Shown in pieces: positions 40,241 through 49,131 of a stretch of 64,000 bases of DNA. The stretch lies in contig NZ_SHKI01000007.1 in NCBI RefSeq assembly GCF_004217175.1, forward strand, positions 243,943 to 307,942, written 5' to 3'. A model generated the notes under the pieces. That model had not been told where the DNA came from and made no database searches. It saw nothing but the letters and a program-made list of their open reading frames with translations. Each line of letters opens with the position of its first letter. Position 1 is the first letter of the stretch. A program made the translations under genes and the position numbers. This DNA is from Leucobacter luti (GTDB lineage Bacteria > Actinomycetota > Actinomycetes > Actinomycetales > Microbacteriaceae).

Positions 40241-40729
40241 GAACCAGCTGGAGGTGCGGATCTGGCGCATCGCCTCGCCGCGCGACTCGCGGTCGAGCCG
40301 GGAGATGTAGAGCTTGCCGTCGAGGTGGTCGCACTCGTGCTGGAGGGCCTGCGCCAGCAGGCCCTCCCCCGAGATGACCAGCTCGTTCTCGTCGAGGTCG
40401 ATCCCGCGCACGGTCGCCCGCGGGTATCGCAGCACCTCGAACCAGAGGTCGGGCACCGACAGGCAGCCCTCCCCGGTGAGCACCGGCTCCCCCTCGAGCG
40501 CCACAATCTCCGGGTTGAGCACGTAGCTCACCTGCCCGTCGATGTTGAGCGAGAACGCGCGCAGGTGATGCCCGATCTGGGTGGAGGCGAGCCCGGCGCG
40601 CCCGTCGAAGGCCACGGTGTCGCAGAGGTCTTCGACGAGCGCCCGTACCCCCTCGGTGATCTCCGTAATCGGGTCGCACACGGTGCGAAGGGCCGGGTCG
40701 CCGAACAGGCGAATGTCTCGTACTGCCAC
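40238..40729 (-). CDS. def: peptide deformylase
   Basis: The enzyme removes the formyl group from nascent proteins. The 163-residue protein has the metal ligands C89 (EGCLS) and H131, H135 (HECDH), with catalytic E132. Motif 1, usually GLAAxQ, reads AGLASTQ (Ser for Ala). The GTG start lies nine bases after the pyc stop, so the gene is in an operon with pyc. A second deformylase elsewhere in the genome is possible. Confidence 0.94.
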   Translation of the reverse strand: MAVRDIRLFGDPALRTVCDPITEITEGVRALVEDLCDTVAFDGRAGLASTQIGHHLRAFSLNIDGQVSYVLNPEIVALEGEPVLTGEGCLSVPDLWFEVLRYPRATVRGIDLDENELVISGEGLLAQALQHECDHLDGKLYISRLDRESRGEAMRQIRTSSWF

Positions 40730-40738
40730 CCGGATATT

Positions 40739-43700
40739 CTAGACGATCACGACGATGAGGTCGCCAGCCTCGAGCCCGCGGGTACCCGCGAAGACGATCC
40801 GGTCGACGGTCCCGGCGGTCGGCGCCGTGATCGCGGCCTCCATCTTCATCGCCTCGATCGTGGCGACCGGCTGCCCCGCGGCGACCGTGTCGCCCACGGC
40901 CACCTTGACGGTGACGGTGCCGGAGAACGGCGCGGGCACCTGCCCGGGCACGGTGCGGTCCGCCTTCTCGGCAACCGGCGCGGAGACGGCCACGCTCTCG
41001 TCCTTGACGAACACCTGGCGGAGCTGGCCGTTAACGCGCACCATCACGGTGCGCACCCCCTTGTCGTCTGCCTCGCCGATCGCTTCGAGTCCCACGTAGA
41101 GTCGCACACCGCGCGCGAGGTCGATCGCGCGCTCCGTGCCGGCCTCGAGCCCGTAGAGGTAATCCGGGGTGTCGAGCACCGACAGGTCGCCGTACTGCGC
41201 GCGATCCTGCTCGTACTGCCGCGTGGGCGCGGGGAACAGCAGCCGGTTGAGCGTGCTCCGCCGGTCGCCGCTCTCGCCCTCGAGCAGGGCGGCGTCCTCG
41301 GCCGAGACGGGGGTCATCGAGATGTCGACGGTGCGCCCCGCCAGCACGCGACTGCGGAACGGCTCGGGCCACCCGCCCGGGATCTCGCCGAGCTCTCCCG
41401 CGAGGAAACCGACCACCGAGTCGGGGATGTCGTAGTTCTCGGGGTGTGCCTCGAAGTCGGCCGGGTCGGCATCTGCGGCGGCGAGGTGCAGGGCGAGGTC
41501 GCCGACCACCTTCGACGAGGGCGTCACCTTGGGGATTCGGCCGAGGATCCGGTCGGCCGCCGCGTACATGTCCTCGATCTTCTCGAAGTCGTTCGCGAGG
41601 CCGAGCGCGATCGCCTGCTGGCGCAGGTTCGAGAGCTGCCCGCCGGGGATCTCGTGCGTGTACACACGCCCCGTCGGCGACGGCAGGCCCGATTCGAACG
41701 GCTGGTACACCGAACGCACGGCGTCCCAGTAGGGTTCGAGGGAGAACACGGCGTCGGCGTCGAGACCGGTGTCGCGCTCGGTGTCAGCGAGGGCCGCGAC
41801 GAGCGCGGACAGCGACGGCTGGCTCGTGGTGCCGGACATCGGAGCCGAGGCAACGTCGACCGCGTCGACGCCGGCCTGCGCGGCAGCGAGCAGCGTCGCG
41901 AGCTGCCCGCCCGGAGTGTCGTGCGTGTGCAGGTGCACGGGCAGGTCGAAACGCTCGCGCAGCGCGGTGACGAGCTTCGCGGCCGCGGCGGGGCGCAGCA
42001 GCCCGGCCATGTCTTTGATCGCGAGCACGTGCGCGCCGGCGTCGACGATCTGCTCGGCCAGGCCGAGGTAGTAGTCGAGCGTGTACTTGTCCTCGGAGGG
42101 CGAGAGCAGGTTGCCCGTGTACGCCATGGCGACCTCGGCGACGGTGGTGCCGGTCTCGCGCACCGCGTCGATCGCGACGCGCATCTGGTTCACGTCGTTG
42201 AGCGCGTCAAAGATGCGGAACACGTCGACGCCCGTGGCCGCGGCCTCGCGCACGAACGCGCGCGCAACGTTTGCGGGGTAGGGCGTGTAGCCCACGGTGT
42301 TCTGTCCGCGCAGCAGCATCTGGATGGGGATGTCGCCGAGCGATTCGCGCAGCGCGGCGAGCCGCTCCCAGGGGTCCTCGCCGAGGAAGCGCAGCGCGAC
42401 GTCGTAGGTCGCCCCGCCCCAGGCCTCCACCGACCACAGCTGCGGGGTGAGCCGGGCGACGTGCGGGGCAACGCGCACGAGGTCCTTGGTGCGCACGCGG
42501 GTCGCGAGCAGCGACTGGTGCGCGTCGCGGAAGGTGGTCTCGGTCACCGCGAGCGCGGTCTGCTCGCGCAGCTGCTTCGCGAAGCCCTCGGGCCCGAGCT
42601 CAAGGAGCCGGGTCCGGGCGGCCGCGGGGGCCGGCTGCGAAAGGTCGACGGCGGGGAGCTTTGAAGCCGGATCGATGCCGGCCGGCCGCTGCCCGTTTGG
42701 CTGATTCACCGTCACGTTTGCCACGTGCTGCAGCAAGCGGGTCGCGCGGTCCTTCGGCTTGTTCATGTTGAGCAGCTCGGGCCGCTCCTCGATGAACGAG
42801 GTGGCCACGTCGCCGGCCTGGAACGCCGGGTCTGCGAGCACCGCCTGCAGGAACGGGATGTTCGTGGCCACCCCGCGGATCCGGAACTCCGCGAGGGCGC
42901 GGCGGGCGCGCACCACGGCGTCCTCGAAGGAACGGCCGCGGCAGGTGAGCTTCGCGAGCATCGAGTCGAAGTGGGGGCTGATCTGCGCGCCCGCGTTGAT
43001 CGTGCCGCCGTCGAGGCGCACCCCGCCGCCGCCCGGCGAGCGGTACGCGGTGATGCGGCCAAGGTCTGGGCGGAATCCGTTCGCCGGGTCCTCGGTGGTG
43101 ATGCGGCACTGCAGCGCGGCGCCGCGCAGCTGGATCTGATCCTGCGTGAGCCCCAGTTCCGCGAGCGTCGCGCCGGCGGCGATCCGCATCTGCGCGCGCA
43201 CGAGGTCGACGTCGGTGACCTCCTCGGTGACCGTGTGCTCCACCTGGATCCGCGGGTTCATCTCGATGAACACGTGCTCGCCCGCTCGCTCCCCCTCGGT
43301 GTCGAGCAGGAACTCGACCGTGCCGGCGTTCTCGTAGCCGATCGAGCGCGCGAACGCGATCGCGTCGCGGGTCAGTTCGGCGCGCTTCTCCTCGGAGAGG
43401 TTCGGGGCCGGGGCGATCTCCACGACCTTCTGGTGCCGGCGCTGCACCGAGCAGTCGCGCTCGTACAGGTGCACGGTCGCGCCCGTCGCGTCCGCGAGCA
43501 CCTGCACCTCGATGTGCCGCGGCCGAAGCACCGCCTGCTCAATGAACATCGTCGCGTCGCCAAACGCGGACTCGGCCTCGCGCATGGCGCTCTCGAGCGC
43601 GTCGCGCAGATCCTCGGGCCGCTCCACGCGGCGCATGCCGCGCCCGCCGCCGCCGGCGACCGCCTTCGCGAACACCGGGAAACCGATCTCGGCCGCCCCG

Positions 43701-44137
43701 GCGACCAGCGCCTCGATGTCCTGCGAGGGCGGGGTCGAGCGCAAGACGGGCACGCCCGCGGCGATCGCGTGCTCCTTCGCGGCGACCTTGTTGCCGGCCA
43801 TCTCGAGCGCCTGCTTCCCCGGGCCGATGAAGCGGATCCCCGCGGCCGCGGCGGCGGCGGCGAGCTCCGGGTTCTCCGAGAGGAAGCCGTAGCCCGGGTA
43901 GATCGCGTCGGCGCCGCTCTCGAGCGCCACGCGCACGATTTCCGACACGTCGAGGTACGCGCGCACGGGGTGCCCCACGGTACCGATCAGGTACGCCTCG
44001 TCCGCTTTCAGCCGGTGCAGCGAGTTGCGATCCTCGTACGGAAACACGGCGACGGTCGACGCCCCGAGCTCGTGCGCGGCGCGGAATGCGCGGATAGCGA
44101 TCTCACCGCGATTGGCAACCAAAACCTTCGTGAACAT
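40739..44137 (-). CDS. pyc: pyruvate carboxylase
   Basis: The 1132-residue enzyme carboxylates pyruvate to oxaloacetate with ATP and bicarbonate. From the N-terminus it has a biotin carboxylase with ATP-grasp (about 1-450; KVLVANRGEIAIR, GGGGRGMRRV), the carboxyltransferase TIM barrel (about 530-810; EAWGGATYDVALRFL, HLHTHDTPG), the allosteric/tunnel domain and a C-terminal biotinyl domain with biotin on K1098 (EAMKMEA). The ATG at 44137 is the conserved MFTKVLVANRGE; upstream codons have no family match. It supplies oxaloacetate for the TCA cycle and is followed by def. Confidence 0.96.
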   Translation of the reverse strand: MFTKVLVANRGEIAIRAFRAAHELGASTVAVFPYEDRNSLHRLKADEAYLIGTVGHPVRAYLDVSEIVRVALESGADAIYPGYGFLSENPELAAAAAAAGIRFIGPGKQALEMAGNKVAAKEHAIAAGVPVLRSTPPSQDIEALVAGAAEIGFPVFAKAVAGGGGRGMRRVERPEDLRDALESAMREAESAFGDATMFIEQAVLRPRHIEVQVLADATGATVHLYERDCSVQRRHQKVVEIAPAPNLSEEKRAELTRDAIAFARSIGYENAGTVEFLLDTEGERAGEHVFIEMNPRIQVEHTVTEEVTDVDLVRAQMRIAAGATLAELGLTQDQIQLRGAALQCRITTEDPANGFRPDLGRITAYRSPGGGGVRLDGGTINAGAQISPHFDSMLAKLTCRGRSFEDAVVRARRALAEFRIRGVATNIPFLQAVLADPAFQAGDVATSFIEERPELLNMNKPKDRATRLLQHVANVTVNQPNGQRPAGIDPASKLPAVDLSQPAPAAARTRLLELGPEGFAKQLREQTALAVTETTFRDAHQSLLATRVRTKDLVRVAPHVARLTPQLWSVEAWGGATYDVALRFLGEDPWERLAALRESLGDIPIQMLLRGQNTVGYTPYPANVARAFVREAAATGVDVFRIFDALNDVNQMRVAIDAVRETGTTVAEVAMAYTGNLLSPSEDKYTLDYYLGLAEQIVDAGAHVLAIKDMAGLLRPAAAAKLVTALRERFDLPVHLHTHDTPGGQLATLLAAAQAGVDAVDVASAPMSGTTSQPSLSALVAALADTERDTGLDADAVFSLEPYWDAVRSVYQPFESGLPSPTGRVYTHEIPGGQLSNLRQQAIALGLANDFEKIEDMYAAADRILGRIPKVTPSSKVVGDLALHLAAADADPADFEAHPENYDIPDSVVGFLAGELGEIPGGWPEPFRSRVLAGRTVDISMTPVSAEDAALLEGESGDRRSTLNRLLFPAPTRQYEQDRAQYGDLSVLDTPDYLYGLEAGTERAIDLARGVRLYVGLEAIGEADDKGVRTVMVRVNGQLRQVFVKDESVAVSAPVAEKADRTVPGQVPAPFSGTVTVKVAVGDTVAAGQPVATIEAMKMEAAITAPTAGTVDRIVFAGTRGLEAGDLIVVIV

Positions 44138-44246
44138 GCAGAAACACTCCTCTGTATCAGGTCGACGCCGGTTGCCCAGACCGCGCGAATCGTTCGATAT
44201 CAAGATACATGGAAACGGTTCCCGGAGCGGAACATGCGCTCGCGCG

Positions 44247-44271
44247 CCCCTCCAGACCAGGCCTGGAGGGG
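44247..44271. promoter_or_regulatory. inverted repeat between pyc and the M1-type peptidase gene
   Basis: CCCCTCCAG and CTGGAGGGG flank ACCAGGC. It is one of two dyads in the 266-base divergent region. Confidence 0.4.
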
Positions 44272-44279
44272 TGCATACG

Positions 44280-44294
44280 CCAGGGTGACCCTGG
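44280..44294. promoter_or_regulatory. perfect palindrome between pyc and the M1-type peptidase gene
   Basis: CCAGGGTGACCCTGG is a 15-base palindrome about 110 bases before the peptidase start and 143 before pyc. It is a candidate operator that could serve both genes. Confidence 0.4.
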
Positions 44295-44403
44295 GACTTC
44301 CGCACGAAACACTGCCCCATTACTGTTATCGCAACCTGTGTGAATCGTCACCGCTGACTCCGCAGGCGATGTTTCGTCCGTCCCTCCAATGCTGAAGGAA
44401 CCT

Positions 44404-47241
44404 ATGATCGCCACAAGACCGAGCGGTGGCGTGCGTACGCGCCGCCGCCTCGCCACCGCCACCACGCTCGCCCTCGCGGCAAGCATGCTCATGCTGCCGA
44501 CGACCGCGGCGTTCGCCGATGACGCCATCGACGGCCCGCAGACCTCGAACGACAGCGTCTTCCCGAACGTCGGCAACGGCGGCTACGACGCCCTCAACTA
44601 CGACGTCGCACTCGCCTGGTCACCGGACGCCGTGCAGACCGGCACGCTTGTCGACGGCAGCATCTCCGCCGCGACGACCACGATGACGGCGCGCGCGGCC
44701 CAGCCGCTGCGCACGTTCTCGCTCGACTTCGAGGGCATGGAGATCGACTCGATCACCGTGAACGGGCAGCCCGCCACCTGGACGCGCGATATCAACCCCG
44801 CTGCGATCAAGTACAAGCTCGTGATCACCCCGGCGACCCCGGTCTCGGGAGACTTCACCACCACGATCGCCTACCACGGCGTTCCCGTCACCCACATCGA
44901 CCTCGACGGTGCTGCCGAGGGGTGGAGCCGCACGAACGACGGCGCGATGTTGCTCGGCCAGCCGATCGGCATGATGGCCGGCTACCCGCACAACAACACG
45001 CCGGCAGACAAGGCCACCTACACCTTCACGATCGACATTCCGTCGGTGCTCTCCGCCGCGAACGGCTCCAACCCGTCCGCCGCGGCCGCCGTCAGCAACG
45101 GCGAGCTCGCGTCACGCACCCCGTCCGCAGATGGCAGCCGCACCACGTGGGTGTGGCGCCAGGAGAAGCAGATGGCCTCGGAGCTGGCGATCATCGGGAT
45201 CGGTCGCTACGACGTCATCGAGAGCTCGATCCAGCTCACCGACGGGCGCACGATCCCCAGCTGGTCGTTTGTTGACTCGACGCTCTCCACCGCGAACAAG
45301 ACCACGGTCACGAACCGGCTGGCGCAGCTGCAGACCATCACGCAGAACCTCGAGAAGGTCTACGGCCCGTACCCCGGCAACAGCACGGGCGTGGTGGTCG
45401 ACACGGTGCCGAGCGCGATCAACTACGCGCTCGAGACGCAGGACCGCTCGTTCTTCCCCTCCGCCAACAGCGTTGGCGGCAACACGCTCATCCACGAGCT
45501 CGTGCACCAGTGGTACGGCGACAACGTGGCTCCGACCACGTGGACCGACATCTGGATCGGCGAGGGCATGGCCACGTGGGGGCCGACCCACTACAACAGC
45601 GCGGCCGGGTTCGGCTCAGGCGCCACGACGGAGCAGACCTACTTCAACTCCTGGAACACGAAGGCAGCGAGCTCCGCGGACTGGGCGACGCCGCCCGGGC
45701 TGCAGACGAACTCCGGGACGCTCTACGGCTACCAGACCTACACGCGCAGCGCGCAGTTCTGGGAGGCGCTGAAGATCTCCATCGGCGACGAGGCGTTCTT
45801 CGCGACCGTGGCCCAGTGGCAGGCGCGCTACGGCGGCCTCAGCGTCTCCGGCACCGAGCTCAAGGCACTGGCCGAGGAGCTCTCGGGACGGGACCTTACC
45901 GAATTCTGGACCGCGTGGATCATGACGCCGGCCAAGCCGGCCTGGCCGGAGAAGCTCACCGTGAGCCTCACCACGCCGGAGCGCTCCGAGCCCGCGCAGC
46001 GCGGCGACGAGATCGTCTACTCGCTGAGTGCGGCGAACACCGGCAAGATCCCGCTCGCGGCCTCGGTGGTGACGGTCGACGCGACCTCGCTCCTCGAGAG
46101 CGCCACGCTGGCGAGCCCGCTGCCGGAGGGCGTCACGCTCGACGGAACGACGCTCACCTGGGCGGTCCCGGCGACCCCGCTCGCCGGGAGCAGCACCGTG
46201 AGCCTGCGGGCCACGGTCAGCGATTCCGCCTCGGGCGGCTCGATCGACGCGTCCGCACGCGTCGCGACGCTCGGCGGCACCTGCACGGACTGCAGCACGA
46301 GCTTCGAGGTTGCGGAGTACGAGCTGGCACCCGCACCGGCCCCGGCGATTTCGGGCGAGGCCCGCGTGGGCGAGAGCCTCACCGCCGAGACCACCGGCTG
46401 GCCGGAGGGCACCTCGTTCGCCTACGAGTGGGCCGTCGACGGCACCCCCGTCGCTGATGCCGCCGCTGACACCCTCGTGGTTCCGGCGAGCGCCGAGGGC
46501 AAGACCGTCACCGTGACGGTCACCGGCTCGAAGGAGCGGTTCCTGCCCGTGACGGTCACGAGCGAGCCGACCGCAGCGGTCGAGCCCGCGAAGGTCGACC
46601 CGGGCACCGAGCCGGGGACCGATCCCGGAACCGACCCCGGCACCGACCCCGGAACCGACCCCGGCACCGACCCCGGCACGGACCCCGGCACCGACCCCGG
46701 AACCGACCCAGGCACCGACCCCGGCACCGACCCCGGAACCGACCCCGGCACCGATCCGGGGACCGACCCCGGCACCGACCCGGGCACCGAGCCCGGCACG
46801 GATCCGGGATCCGGTTCGCCGAAGGCACCGTCAGAGGCGGACCTCACCGAGGCACTCAGAGGCGCGATCTCCTTCCCCGGCACCGTCACGCCGGGCCAGC
46901 GGATCAGCGTTGGCATCGGCGCTGACCACGCCGGCGAGTCGCTTGAGGCGTGGCTGTTCTCCACGCCGCGGCACCTCGTCACCGTGACCGTTGACGCGCA
47001 GGGCAACGCGGCGCTGACCATCCCCGCGGACGTGGAACTGGGCGACCACCGCCTGGTGATCGCGAACGCGGACGGCAGCGTCATTGGCTGGGGCCCGATC
47101 ACGATCGAGCAGGCGGGCCTCGCCACGACCGGCGGCGCGCTGCCGATCGCCGGCGCCGCGCTCGGCGCGCTGCTCCTCGCGGGCGGGGCCCTGGTGCTCC
47201 TGACCCGACGCCGGCGGCTGAGCGCAGGGACGGAGGTCTAA
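44404..47241 (+). CDS. secreted cell-wall-anchored M1-type metallopeptidase
   Basis: The 945-residue protein has a signal peptide (about 1-38, cleavage near AFA-DD), an N-terminal beta domain as in M1 aminopeptidases, and a gluzincin site: H364-E365 and H368 of HELVH with the third ligand E387 in GEGMATW, 19 residues later. A beta-rich domain and an Ig-like domain follow, then about 17 PGTD/PGTE units, another beta domain and a sorting signal: LATTG near residue 906, a hydrophobic helix and RRRR. It should be anchored by a sortase that reads LAxTG. ATG at 44404 has AAGGA four bases upstream; an ATG five codons earlier lacks one. Confidence 0.88.
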   Translation: MIATRPSGGVRTRRRLATATTLALAASMLMLPTTAAFADDAIDGPQTSNDSVFPNVGNGGYDALNYDVALAWSPDAVQTGTLVDGSISAATTTMTARAAQPLRTFSLDFEGMEIDSITVNGQPATWTRDINPAAIKYKLVITPATPVSGDFTTTIAYHGVPVTHIDLDGAAEGWSRTNDGAMLLGQPIGMMAGYPHNNTPADKATYTFTIDIPSVLSAANGSNPSAAAAVSNGELASRTPSADGSRTTWVWRQEKQMASELAIIGIGRYDVIESSIQLTDGRTIPSWSFVDSTLSTANKTTVTNRLAQLQTITQNLEKVYGPYPGNSTGVVVDTVPSAINYALETQDRSFFPSANSVGGNTLIHELVHQWYGDNVAPTTWTDIWIGEGMATWGPTHYNSAAGFGSGATTEQTYFNSWNTKAASSADWATPPGLQTNSGTLYGYQTYTRSAQFWEALKISIGDEAFFATVAQWQARYGGLSVSGTELKALAEELSGRDLTEFWTAWIMTPAKPAWPEKLTVSLTTPERSEPAQRGDEIVYSLSAANTGKIPLAASVVTVDATSLLESATLASPLPEGVTLDGTTLTWAVPATPLAGSSTVSLRATVSDSASGGSIDASARVATLGGTCTDCSTSFEVAEYELAPAPAPAISGEARVGESLTAETTGWPEGTSFAYEWAVDGTPVADAAADTLVVPASAEGKTVTVTVTGSKERFLPVTVTSEPTAAVEPAKVDPGTEPGTDPGTDPGTDPGTDPGTDPGTDPGTDPGTDPGTDPGTDPGTDPGTDPGTDPGTDPGTEPGTDPGSGSPKAPSEADLTEALRGAISFPGTVTPGQRISVGIGADHAGESLEAWLFSTPRHLVTVTVDAQGNAALTIPADVELGDHRLVIANADGSVIGWGPITIEQAGLATTGGALPIAGAALGALLLAGGALVLLTRRRRLSAGTEV
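46600..46806 (+). repeat. 12-bp tandem repeat coding PGTD/PGTE
   Basis: About 17 in-frame units of 12 bases encode a Pro-Gly-Thr-Asp stalk. Third-position changes are few, so the number of units can vary by slippage without a frameshift. It forms the probable cell-wall-spanning spacer of the peptidase. Confidence 0.8.
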
Positions 47242-47255
47242 CTCAGGACACTCGG

Positions 47256-47281
47256 CGGGCGGGCCCCTCGGGGTCCGCCCG
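47256..47281 (+). terminator. hairpin after the peptidase gene
   Basis: A GC-rich stem (47256-47267 with 47270-47281) lies 15 bases beyond the stop codon. It probably terminates the peptidase transcript. Confidence 0.55.
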
Positions 47282-47288
47282 CGCCCAG

Positions 47289-47339
47289 GCGGTCGGTGCG
47301 GAGCACTCCGGATGCAATTCGGAGGAACGCGCCGACCGC
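47289..47339 (+). other. long two-stem RNA hairpin upstream of parA
   Basis: A 12-bp stem (47289-47300 with 47328-47339, one G-T pair) is followed inward by an asymmetric bulge and a second stem CTCCG/CGGAG with a nine-base loop. It could be a second terminator or a structured RNA element. Confidence 0.45.
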
Positions 47340-47435
47340 TCTCGTTTGCCCCTCACCGCCTCAAATCTGCGCTTCGGCTTCCGTTCTGCGCGAACACTTC
47401 GGCCCGGGACTAGCAAGCCCCCGGCCCGAATCGAC

Positions 47436-47441
47436 TAAACT
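47436..47441 (+). promoter_or_regulatory. leaderless promoter -10 of parA
   Basis: TAAACT, then six bases, then the GTG start codon. No Shine-Dalgarno is visible. Confidence 0.5.
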
Positions 47442-47447
47442 TACGGT

Positions 47448-48290
47448 GTGCATGTATTGAGTGTGAGCTCCCTCAAGGGCGGCGTCGGCAAGACCACCGT
47501 GACTCTCGGCCTGGCATCGGCTGCGTTCTCGCGTGGCCTGCGGACCCTCGTCGTGGACTTCGACCCGCAGTCCGACGTTTCGACCGGTCTCGCGGTGAGC
47601 CCCGAGGGGTTCCTCAACGTCGCAGACGTCCTTGAGAGCCCCAAAGAGAAGACGGTGCGCGCCGCGATCGCGCACAGCGGCTGGAACGACTACCACGAGG
47701 GCGGCACGATCGACCTCATGGTCGGTAGCCCCTCCTCCATCAACTTCGACGGCCCGCACCCGTCGGCTCGCGACATCTGGAAGCTCGAAGAAGCGCTTGC
47801 GATCGTCGAGTCCGAGTACGATCTCGTGCTGATCGACTGCGCGCCGTCGCTCAACGCGCTCACCCGCACCGCCTGGGCCGCCAGCGACCGCGTGCTCGTG
47901 GTCGCCGAGCCGAGCCTCTTCGCGGTCGCCGCGACCGACCGCGCGCTGCGCGCGATCGAGGAGATCCGCCGCGGCGTGAGCCCGCGCCTCCAGCCGCTCG
48001 GGATCCTCATCAACCGCACCCAGCCGCAGTCGATGGAGCACCAGTTCCGCATCCGCGAGCTGCGCGAGATGTTCGGCCCGCTCGTGCTCACCCCGCAGCT
48101 GCCCGAGCGCCCGTCGCTGCAGCAGGCGCAGGGCGCTGCCAAGCCCGTGCACATGTGGCCGGGCGAGCCGTCGCAGGAGATGGCCGCAAACTTCGACACG
48201 ATCCTGGATCGCGTGCTCCGCTCAGCCGGAATGGACGCCGAGCGCGGCACCGGCGGTCCGACCGCACAGGCGACCACCGTCACCGACTAG
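47448..48290 (+). CDS. ParA-family partition ATPase
   Basis: The 280-residue protein has the deviant Walker A KGGVGKTT at about 10-17, the Walker A' Asp in VVDFDPQ and Walker B LVLIDCAP. It lacks a long N-terminal DNA-binding extension. No parB gene follows, so it is likely an orphan ParA, not the chromosomal parAB pair. Orphan ParAs of this type position protein complexes; the neighbouring MerR and FtsR-like genes suggest a link to cell-cycle control, but that is inference. The start is supported by the TAAACT spacing. Confidence 0.88.
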   Translation: MHVLSVSSLKGGVGKTTVTLGLASAAFSRGLRTLVVDFDPQSDVSTGLAVSPEGFLNVADVLESPKEKTVRAAIAHSGWNDYHEGGTIDLMVGSPSSINFDGPHPSARDIWKLEEALAIVESEYDLVLIDCAPSLNALTRTAWAASDRVLVVAEPSLFAVAATDRALRAIEEIRRGVSPRLQPLGILINRTQPQSMEHQFRIRELREMFGPLVLTPQLPERPSLQQAQGAAKPVHMWPGEPSQEMAANFDTILDRVLRSAGMDAERGTGGPTAQATTVTD

Positions 48291-48304
48291 CGCGCACGCG
48301 AGAA

Positions 48305-48335
48305 AGCCCCGTCCCGAGCGCTTCGGGGCGGGGCT
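48305..48335. terminator. bidirectional terminator between parA and merR
   Basis: A 13-bp stem (48305-48317 with 48323-48335, one G-T pair) and five-base loop are followed by GTTTC on the plus strand. It lies between convergent genes. Confidence 0.75.
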
Positions 48336-48382
48336 GTTTCGTGCGCGGGTCGCACCGGCTCACGCGGGCGCCGCGACTGCGA

Positions 48383-48970
48383 TTATGAAATCTTGCGGCC
48401 CTTGCCGCGGCGGGCGGCGAGCTCGTCGACCTCGGTCGACGACTGCTCGCGGTGCTCGTCCATGTCCACGAGTGAGGTCTCAACCTCGCGCAGCACCTTC
48501 CCGACGGCGATACCGAACACGCCCTGGCCGCGGCTCACGAGGTCGATGACCTCGTCGTTCGACGTGCAGAGGTAGACGCTCGCGCCGTCGCTCATGAGCG
48601 TGGTCTGCGACAGATCGTGGACACCGGCCTCGTGGAGCTGCGCGACCGCGGTGCGGATCTGCTGCAGCGAGATGCCGGTGTCGAGGAGCCGCTTGACCAG
48701 CTTGAGGACGAGGATGTCGCGGAAGCCGTAGAGGCGCTGCGAGCCGGATCCGGCCGCGCCGCGCACGGTGGGCTCGACGAGCCCGGTGCGGGCCCAGTAG
48801 TCGAGCTGCCGGTAGCTGATCCCGGCCGCGCGAGCGGCCGTGGCGCCCTTGAAGCCGCCATCCTGATTCGGACGCGGCAGGCCGTCGTCGAAGAGCAGTT
48901 CAGCGTCGAGAGAATCACCAAAGGTCGGTGAAGCACCGTCGTCCCCGAGCGGGTGCTGCGTGTCCTTCAT
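48383..48970 (-). CDS. MerR-family regulator (Rv1830-like)
   Basis: The 195-residue protein has a winged-helix MerR DNA-binding domain at about 40-110 (AARAAGISYRQLDYWARTGLVEPT, SQRLYGFRDILVLKLVKRLLDTG), then a short dimerisation/effector domain. No metal-binding cysteines are seen; the single Cys is in YLCTSNDE. Rv1830 of M. tuberculosis lies close to Rv1828 and GarA, as here. It may regulate division or growth genes; the targets are unknown. A perfect 21-bp dyad lies in its upstream region. Confidence 0.88.
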   Translation of the reverse strand: MKDTQHPLGDDGASPTFGDSLDAELLFDDGLPRPNQDGGFKGATAARAAGISYRQLDYWARTGLVEPTVRGAAGSGSQRLYGFRDILVLKLVKRLLDTGISLQQIRTAVAQLHEAGVHDLSQTTLMSDGASVYLCTSNDEVIDLVSRGQGVFGIAVGKVLREVETSLVDMDEHREQSSTEVDELAARRGKGRKIS

Positions 48971-49071
48971 GGTGTTCCTTTCTCGGTGGCGCGGAGCGCC
49001 GAACTCCTCACAACGCTACCGACCGGACCCCACCCGTGCAACGACCGCCGAGGCCCAATTTCACCGTGTCG

Positions 49072-49092
49072 CCCTCAAGCTCAACTTGAGGG
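49072..49092 (-). promoter_or_regulatory. MerR-type palindrome upstream of the merR gene
   Basis: CCCTCAAG, CTCAA, CTTGAGGG form a perfect dyad of two eight-base arms, a spacing used by MerR-family proteins. It lies 102 bases before the merR start codon and is closely similar to a site in the ftsZ leader. Confidence 0.6.
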
Positions 49093-49131
49093 TTGAATTG
49101 ACGCGGAAGTGCGCATCCGGGAGCCCCGAAA

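Noticed and set aside
44138..44320. 61-residue N-terminal extension of pyruvate carboxylase
   Set aside because: The conserved start MFTKVLVANRGE is at 44137; the extension covers the divergent promoter region.
46422..47126. Minus-strand frame rich in GSVP repeats, collagen-like in appearance
   Set aside because: It is the reverse reading of the PGTD stalk repeat in the peptidase gene.
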